From NCBI GenBank assembly GCA_026419785.1, contig JAODTK010003254.1, positions 112,038 through 176,037 of the forward strand: 64,000 bases of DNA. Direction: 5' to 3'. The position numbers were made by a program, and so were the translations under genes. Position 1 is the first letter of the stretch, and every line of letters starts with the position of its first letter. Source of the DNA: Sclerodactyla briareus. Its lineage: Eukaryota; Echinodermata; Holothuroidea; Dendrochirotida; Sclerodactylidae. Of this stretch, positions 57,576 to 64,000 are shown one piece after another. The notes under the pieces are model-generated. The model saw only the letters and a list, made by a program, of their open reading frames with translations, was not told the DNA's origin and searched no databases.

Positions 57576-59190
57576 GAGATAGGTTGTTTTGAAGGTATAT
57601 TATGTACCGTCGTGTCGTTATGAATGATTCGGGTATCAGCAATTATATTGTTTTGCTGCGGCCAGAGGTGAAACCAGTGCATGTGTGCTTGTTGACGTTT
57701 GGACCCGTAACACAAAAACAGAGAGGAATGTAGATGGTTGGCATATTATTACTATAATATTATTAATTATTTCAAAATAACTATCCTCATTACGGGTAGC
57801 TTAACATTATTAATTAAATCCCCAATAATATTAATCATTTAATTGATAATCACAATGATCCCGTTTTACCCAAAGTTGGTGAAATTGATTCCCATATTGT
57901 GATATGAGTAATACTTAATAAACAGTCAAATATTTTTAGTAGGCACTTTACATGGGTCCGAGTCCCCGTAGGTATACGAGGGCATGTAGCCAGTTGAAGT
58001 CATAAAATTGTTCCCAAATCGGCCGTGTGTACGTTAACTGTCAAGTTAAATAGAAAGACGTAATGATTATAGGCATGGCAGGGGAAGGATGGTCAAAAGG
58101 TGCCGCGGGAGGTCTATGGTCTTTAATTAGGGTATTGTTTCGCCTCAGTTCCGCGGACTTGACAGCGAAAAAGCAATTAATTAGATGACCAGTCGCCCGG
58201 TCAGCAACCGGTGCGTCCAAGGAGCCACTCCCATATATGAAGTCGCTTAATGAATATTGAGAGGTAGCGGGGAGTGATGGTTGTGGTTCATAAAGTTGTG
58301 ACCTTTCGTGACATGGTTTCGCGCCAGGAACAGAGAATTCCGCGGGTTCCAGACAAAGGGTTTGACGCGAAAAGGCTTGCCATGACGTGTCATGATGTGG
58401 TGTGACGTTTGGTTATTATGGGATGTTTAAGCTCGTTCCGGGAATAACCGAGCTAAGGCTAAATCCAAGCTTCACTTGGCGACCGGATTGCTACCATCTC
58501 AAAGTCCTGGAAGACATTTTTTTTAATTTTTTTTTAGAACATAGGCCTTAAGCCAAGTAGAAAATAAAAACAGGTTGATCGTCTGAAATTTTTGGAAATA
58601 TAGAGGATGAGAGGCACTCTCATTTTTACTGTTATTTTTTTTTTTTACAAGTTCAAAAAGGGACCATATTAACAAGTATAGTAACATATCCATATACCAA
58701 ATGACTTTTTTTATTTTTGATAGAGTGATGAAAGGTATGAACCTAGTGGGCCACACAACTGCTACAGAAATGCTTATAGTTCATCAAATCATGCAAAGAA
58801 GTAGAAATGCATTTACTCATTAGAACATCTGTTTGAACAAGTTATAACAAATTTACAGGATAATGATGAATTGCCAAACTTCCTCAAAAAAGAAGTAAAG
58901 AGGGGACCGATCACATCTCATTTTTCATTCCACCTTATTAGTTAAAGCTGTATTGTTGTCTGCTGCGAGCGTTCAACGGAACAAGCGACGCGAAATTTTG
59001 CATGACGTTCACAAAAAGATACCTATTTGATTCAATTTAATCCTAAATTGCTGGGTGCAGTCATTGTTTACAAGTGCCATTGTAATGAAGACAATCACAC
59101 TTTAAGACATCTCGGGCCTTACGTGAGTAGGTTACGTCAACATTTATGGTTAACTGTTCACACTTAATTTCATATCTTCCAATGACGAGC
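57576..59190. other. unduplicated spacer between the 3-kb copies; possible regulatory island
   Basis: AT-rich to 58.0 kb (many TAATATTA words). Then about 58.05-58.45 kb is higher-complexity and GC-richer, with TTTAATTAGG and CAATTAATTAG homeodomain-core-like words, GGTTCCGC/CCGCGG words and a TGACG-rich end. It does not match any repeat in this window. No coding frame. A regulatory role is only a guess. Confidence 0.35.
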
Positions 59191-60300
59191 CACCATGTTT
59201 AAATCATGCAAAATGCCTCAAATTTTGATGCACAACTCAGTGCTGAATTCAGTAATACTTAGAACCTAGTAGCCGTACCTTCAGGGGCTCTCAAGAATTT
59301 TTGGACCCGAAGCCCAGTTGAGCCCGAGAGCCCTATGTGCATTCACACAAAATGTTGTCCCTCTAAAGTTGTGTGCTTAATCATAAGATGGAATAGTCAT
59401 ACCATGGGGATTGAATGTCGATCCAAATGGACCATTGGGCCCTTACAGCCTATCTACTAATCACAAATGTGTCACAATTGTTTTATGGACCCCCAAAACA
59501 GTCATTCTGTGAATATGTCACCCAACACTTGGACACACTCAGTTAATGACCCATGAGACAGGGTTGCTTGAGTGAATGAAAAGTCAAGAGGGGCAATATA
59601 GGCCATTATGTATAAAAGTTCAAAATGTATATACTCCTACAAGTACCATGAGATTTCCTTGAAAGTGGATAATTCTATTGGAGGTGCTCTTTTCAGCTGG
59701 TTGCAGATTAGGGATACAATATCCTATATGTTGTTAGAATTTAAGCCATAACATCTGATGAAAACAAGCAAAATAGGTATTCTTGACGGATGTTGACCAA
59801 CTTGGACCCAATGTTCAGTGAATTTGTTGATTTCTGACGTCAACATCAGAGGTCATCAAAGGGGCCCAATAGCATTGTGTGAATTGTTTTTTCCTCTTAT
59901 ATTAGCTTTCTCATGAAGGTGACTTCAAGTGAGAACATATCATGACTGCTAAGCCGCTGTTCGCGCATATGAAGATCATTGGTCAAAAGCACAATAGCCA
60001 TGCTTCTATGACTGCATACTTTCCTCCGCTTTGGCCCATTGAATGTTGCCTGAAGTGAGTAACAATGCTCATGGCGCTAAGACCTGTGCGATCCCTATGT
60101 TAAGTCAGTTGTCAAATAGCCCCAATAAGCCATTGCCTTAAGGGCTGCCTCCTGGCCTATGTGATCTGGAACAGTATACCAATGTATTTTGTACATTCGT
60201 CTTGGTACATTTGTGAAGTTTGAAGTACAGCACCATTGGTGCTCTTGTGTTACTTTTGGCTGCCAACGATCAATCTTTGATGATGTTGACCAATTGAACA
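59191..60300 (+). repeat. R2/R3 debris preceding copy B
   Basis: 'TTTTGATGCACAACTCAGTG' near 59223 with a preceding 'CATGTTTAAATCATG' matches 38.83-38.88 kb. 'CAAGAATTTTTGGACCCGA' and 'GAGCCCGAGAGCCC' follow in R2 order. 'GGACCCCCAAAACAGTCATT' near 59487 matches 38.98-39.0 kb. GGTCAAGG motifs recur to 60.35 kb. Confidence 0.65.
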
Positions 60301-63300
60301 TAAGATCATTGACCCTAGGACATTTCGACCGGCTGAAGGTCAAGGGTCAAAGGTCATTAAAGCATCACAATTGGCCGTTCTGTTCACAAATACAAAATGT
60401 ATCTTCTACAAAAGAATTAAATGTCTTGAAACCAGATCATACGGTCATTTGGGTAGCGCTCCTTTCAGATTGTACATAGATTTTGGATGGAACGTCATAT
60501 AATGCTATTAGAGTTAAAACAGTAAACATCTGATGAAAAGAAATATCATAAGGCCCCTAAACAGTCATACTTTGTTGAATGTGGACCGAACTTGGGAAAC
60601 AGTTCATCGACCCCGGGACAACTTGACATTGTGAAGGTCACGGTCAAAGGTTATTAAAAGAGGAGTAAGGACCATTTTGTTTAAATGCTACAAAAGCCTT
60701 TTTTCGGCTATGAAGAGGATTGGATGTTCTAAATTACATTCTAACTGTTCTCCTAAAAAGTGCTTATTAATGACGGGTTCACAAACTTTACATGTCATTT
60801 TTATCTGAGGTAGTTTAAGGTGATGCATGGAAAAGTGACATTTCCCATGTCCTTTAGTTCCTCCCATAATTCACTCGGAGATCTGACATCGCAATCTATC
60901 GCCGGTTCTTTCGGACCTCGTATAACCGTATATCCAGGTTTACAGCGGACAAAAACCGAGTGGTTGTTATTTGTGCACGGAACTTTGGAAGCACGTCGAC
61001 GCTTTGTATTCACTCTATTGGTAATATCAAAGCACCACTTCAAAGAAACGCACCATAAGGTCGACCTGCAAATATATAGCTGTACTATATATAATGGTCA
61101 CATGGCAGTGACGGACATTAAGGGTATTCTTTCACTTTTTCTAGATTCCAATGATCGCCAAATTACAGAGGGGAAACGCACTCAAATAGTAAAGTAGGGT
61201 GTGTAAAGCATATTATAGCATCGTCGACTTTCAAAATGCTGATGTGATTCAAGGTGATTTCAAAGATCCCAGGCCGTCACGTCGCTGACATCCGATCTAG
61301 AACCTGGATAGAAAGCGGACATGACTAATGCAGTACGTAACGAATGTATGCATCCATATGCAGTTACATACGAACAGCGGCTATGAAACTGTGACAACAA
61401 TATGATACGATGAAGTCACTGTAAAAGAGAAGATGAATCACTCATTTCGGGCCCCATTTTGTATAAGTCCTCACTAGTAATCGGCTATTTCGCGGAGAAT
61501 AAGGCTACCCTGATTAGTTCCGCGGAAATGTTCTATTATCGTGTTGCTAAGGTGGTAAACATTGATCGAAAAAACAGTGTCCGATTTTTACCCCGGTGTC
61601 GGGACACCAAGGTATACTATACCGCCTGCCAACGTCCGTAACAGCCGGAGCGGAGCGATTCGCGCAAGTCACTCGAAAGTGACAATTGAATATAATAAAA
61701 CTTCTGGTTCTACGACATAATCAGTAATGCTCCTTCTAAAGTGAGATGTGAAGTAGGCCTACAGAGAAGATCGGGACACCAATAGAGTATTGAACCAAGA
61801 TTTGGAGCAATTTGCAGCGAAGGTTTGAGGAAGAGGGTTTTGTACTTCGTAGCGTAGAACGTATAAGCCTAAGAATATGTTACGTACAGGCAGAAGTAAT
61901 ACGTTACTACAGCACAGTCAACGTAGCCTACGAACCGTGGGTTTGACGCGAGGCGCATCGGAAAGGTCTAATATTTTTGAGTGAATTTTTAACTGACCCT
62001 TGGTAGACATCAGCCAGTTGGTCAGATCGGATACAGACCAAACTGTATAAATTATATCGGACTAACAGCAGTTCCTTAACTTCTTGTTTCATTAAGTAAG
62101 TTTTCTCGTCCATTGTGTCATTAATTTACTTCGTTTGATTATACAAGCTAGGTCAACCATCCATACACTAGTGGCCCTGGTCGGATCGTCGTAAGTGATT
62201 ACGATAGCCACTTGTAAAAAATAACAATAAGCAGCCGCTTCTGCCGCCCCCCTTTTAAGAATTTAGGCCTAATGTAGCGTAAATTAGAGAATTCCTCATT
62301 CCACTACAAAGTAGTCTTCTCAGTTGATATGGTGCACACCAAGAGCAGAACCTTTTTTTAGCTGATTCGGATGACATTTCAAGCAACTAGATTGTTCTAT
62401 TCAGTATGCAGCAAAACAGGAGGGAATAGCGTGTGGTAAAGGACGGCAATTCTATATGACCTGTTGGTAGCTGAATTTCGCAGTCCTCCTACAAGTAGAG
62501 ACAAAGCTAGAGCATGCAAGTAGAGCTATCTCCATCACTAGCAGGAGTCTGGAATAGCCACTTTTCTATGTAGTATCTGAGTGGGTGAGTAAGATCTGAT
62601 TAGATTTGGGGTAAAAAACTTTCACTTCTTTGGTAGGGTAACTAGCTATTTTATGTACTTCAGTGTTCAAGATGTTAGCAAGATTACAGGATATAGGTGA
62701 TATATGATATTTTATTGATTACATTAGTGCAGGAAATGATGTAAATGTACTGATGATGTTCCGGCATAAAATATGCTAATTAAGTTGTCTAAATGGTTAT
62801 CCTACAGTACCAAAAACTGTAACAAAGATTCCAAGGTCAGTGGACGCCAGTCAATGCATCTAATTTGCATAATTTCCACAAAATCTCTGGAAACTGGTGA
62901 TTAGGGGGTGTTCACTTTTAGTTTCATGGTTGCATCATGGATTTCGTGTCAAGATTTTATTCGGACGGTTAGAATGATTTCTATGTGACTTTGTATGTGG
63001 TATCTCGGTGGGGTGAACCACAAACCTGATTCATGATTTTGGGTACAAGATTTGACTAATACAGATGGATAAATAGCCATATTTTATGGAATGTATTGTT
63101 TCAGCGCCTAATAGACAAGTATTCTCATTGTTCACATTTTTTTCTTCGGAATGACTGGTAAATCTATGGAAAAACTGTAACCCAATTGATGTAACATGAG
63201 TCGCAAGTAATGTGGCAGTGTAAAGTGATTCGCACTGAGTGATCATCCAGTTACGGTTACTGCTTGATCATCTGAGAGAAATAGTACTGTATGGAAGCTA

Positions 63301-63785
63301 TATCATACATGACTGGGAAAATATCTTCAGCTGGAGCTTCCCTTCCTCAACTTACTAAAGGTGTAACACCAAAAATTTACTAGCCCAGTACTGACTACCC
63401 TGCTAAAAGCAGACGATATGAAAGCCGTACCTAAATAGAGGTGGCTATAAATCTTTAGTATATACCACAATCGAAAAGTACCATATTGTCTCCAGGGAAT
63501 TTGTTGCACAAATCCCCTGAAAATAGGATTTCACTCAATTACGGTCCAGGGACGTCATCGTAGCACACACGTTGTCTGGATGAAATCAACCCTGAATCGA
63601 TTCCGCGAAAGATCGACCCGTATTTTGGTCATTAATACTTACAGAAGACTTTCAATTAGATACTTTTACATATATGAAGACTTGAGATTTATTGGAATCT
63701 ACATTTGAAGCCTATAATGCAACGAAGCAACGGTTAGCCTGCACAGGCGGATTGTGTCTGTTCGGTATCCCCGCACGAGTTTGGA
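60301..63785 (+). repeat. diverged 3-kb direct duplication, copy B
   Basis: Partner of copy A, offset about 5.88 kb at its start and about 6.38 kb from 61.64 kb on. An extra 500 bp or so (61.05-61.63 kb) is present only here. Shared anchors in order include 'GTATCTTCTACAAAAG', 'GGGTAGCGCTC', 'AAGAAATATCATAAGG', 'GATCTGACATCGCAATC', 'AACAGCCGGAGCGGAGCG', 'TTCATTAAGTAAGTTTTCTC' (near 62088), 'TCGTAAGTGATTACGAT' and 'TTACAGAAGACTTTCAATTA' (near 63640). Both copies carry many small indels, so they are not recent. Together with the inversion in copy A this suggests copies of a dispersed transposon-like unit. Confidence 0.88.
60801..61043 (-). pseudogene. cysteine-bearing frame, possible decayed extracellular-domain exon (weak)
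   Basis: The minus frame, open for 81 codons here, contains 'VPC', 'VFVRCKPGYTVIRG', then 'PAIDC', 'SELW' and 'VTFPC'. The C-x-PGY-x(n)-G-x(n)-C-x(n)-W order is reminiscent of a complement-control (sushi) or EGF-like module. Spacing before the second cysteine is too short for a full CCP domain, and no splice sites or signal peptide were seen. The same DNA lies inverted at 55035-55200 in copy A, where the frame is broken. A competing 125-codon plus-strand frame (60820-61197) overlaps it and has no motif. It may be coincidence. Confidence 0.2.
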
Positions 63786-64000
63786 TGCTTGGAAGGGGCC
63801 CATATAATAAGGGGGAATTAACGACGGCACCGCGGACATGCCGTCCGGTTTCTGATGGCCGCACAGGGCCCTAAAAAAGCGCCCTAGTTCACGGCCGATG
63901 GCCGTTGCCAAATCATTGCCGTCGGCCCCTCCTGAAGTGGGTCTATCAACTGAGGACTCTTTTCAAAGAGAAACATGGTACGATGCCTGTTGTAAGATTA
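63786..64000. other. GC-rich end of window, hairpin-like motifs
   Basis: GACGGCACCGCGG, ATGCCGTCC, GGCCGATGGCC and TTGCCGTCGGCC (63823-63927) recall the GC-rich hairpin cluster at 4.7-4.8 kb. Cut by the window edge. Confidence 0.4.

Overview
This window is eukaryotic nuclear DNA, most likely from a repeat-rich marine invertebrate animal. I could not place it to a phylum from sequence alone. The signs are: no dense set of long open frames, many long G or C homopolymer runs, tRNA-derived SINE-like sequences, CR1/L2-like and other non-LTR retrotransposon remains, a DIRS1-like tyrosine-recombinase retrotransposon remnant, and several non-autonomous DNA transposons with terminal inverted repeats (TIRs). 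I found no intact host protein gene, rRNA, functional tRNA or CRISPR array. Almost all open frames of 60-150 codons look like chance openings or transposon debris.

Layout. 1-9.5 kb: dispersed arrays rich in GGTCA and GGGCC motifs (called R1 and R2 here), a decayed CR1/L2-type LINE at 1.69-2.6 kb and a foldback of R1 units at 7.5-8.0 kb. 9.8-15 kb: polypurine TIR-type non-autonomous elements (family P), a short dispersed motif (family M), a tRNA-Cys-like SINE head on the minus strand and a 260-bp tandem duplication. 15.5-18.2 kb: a GC-rich, frameshifted DIRS1-like pol (reverse transcriptase and RNase H) split by a 694-bp hAT-like element. 18-32 kb: scattered small elements, a second tRNA-derived SINE, an A/C-skewed tract and a 19-20-bp tandem repeat. 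32.9-33.65 kb: a 742-bp element with about 270-bp TIRs and a probable 8-bp target duplication. 36-39.7 kb: a large R2/R3 tandem-repeat complex.

41.8-46.9 kb is a nested structure. An outer pair of inverted AT-rich repeats of about 0.5 kb encloses a 2.8-kb element with Harbinger-like TIRs and a TTA target duplication, which in turn holds a 5'-truncated LINE. 50.0-50.4 kb: a near-perfect palindrome with CpG-rich arms. 51.1-52.4 kb: another family P element. 54.5-57.6 and 60.3-63.8 kb: a diverged 3-kb direct duplication. One part is inverted between the copies, and one copy has a cysteine-bearing minus-strand frame.

The genes here do not act together as a pathway. The window records successive transposon insertion, nesting, duplication and decay. 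All similarity calls were made by eye, with no database search behind them.
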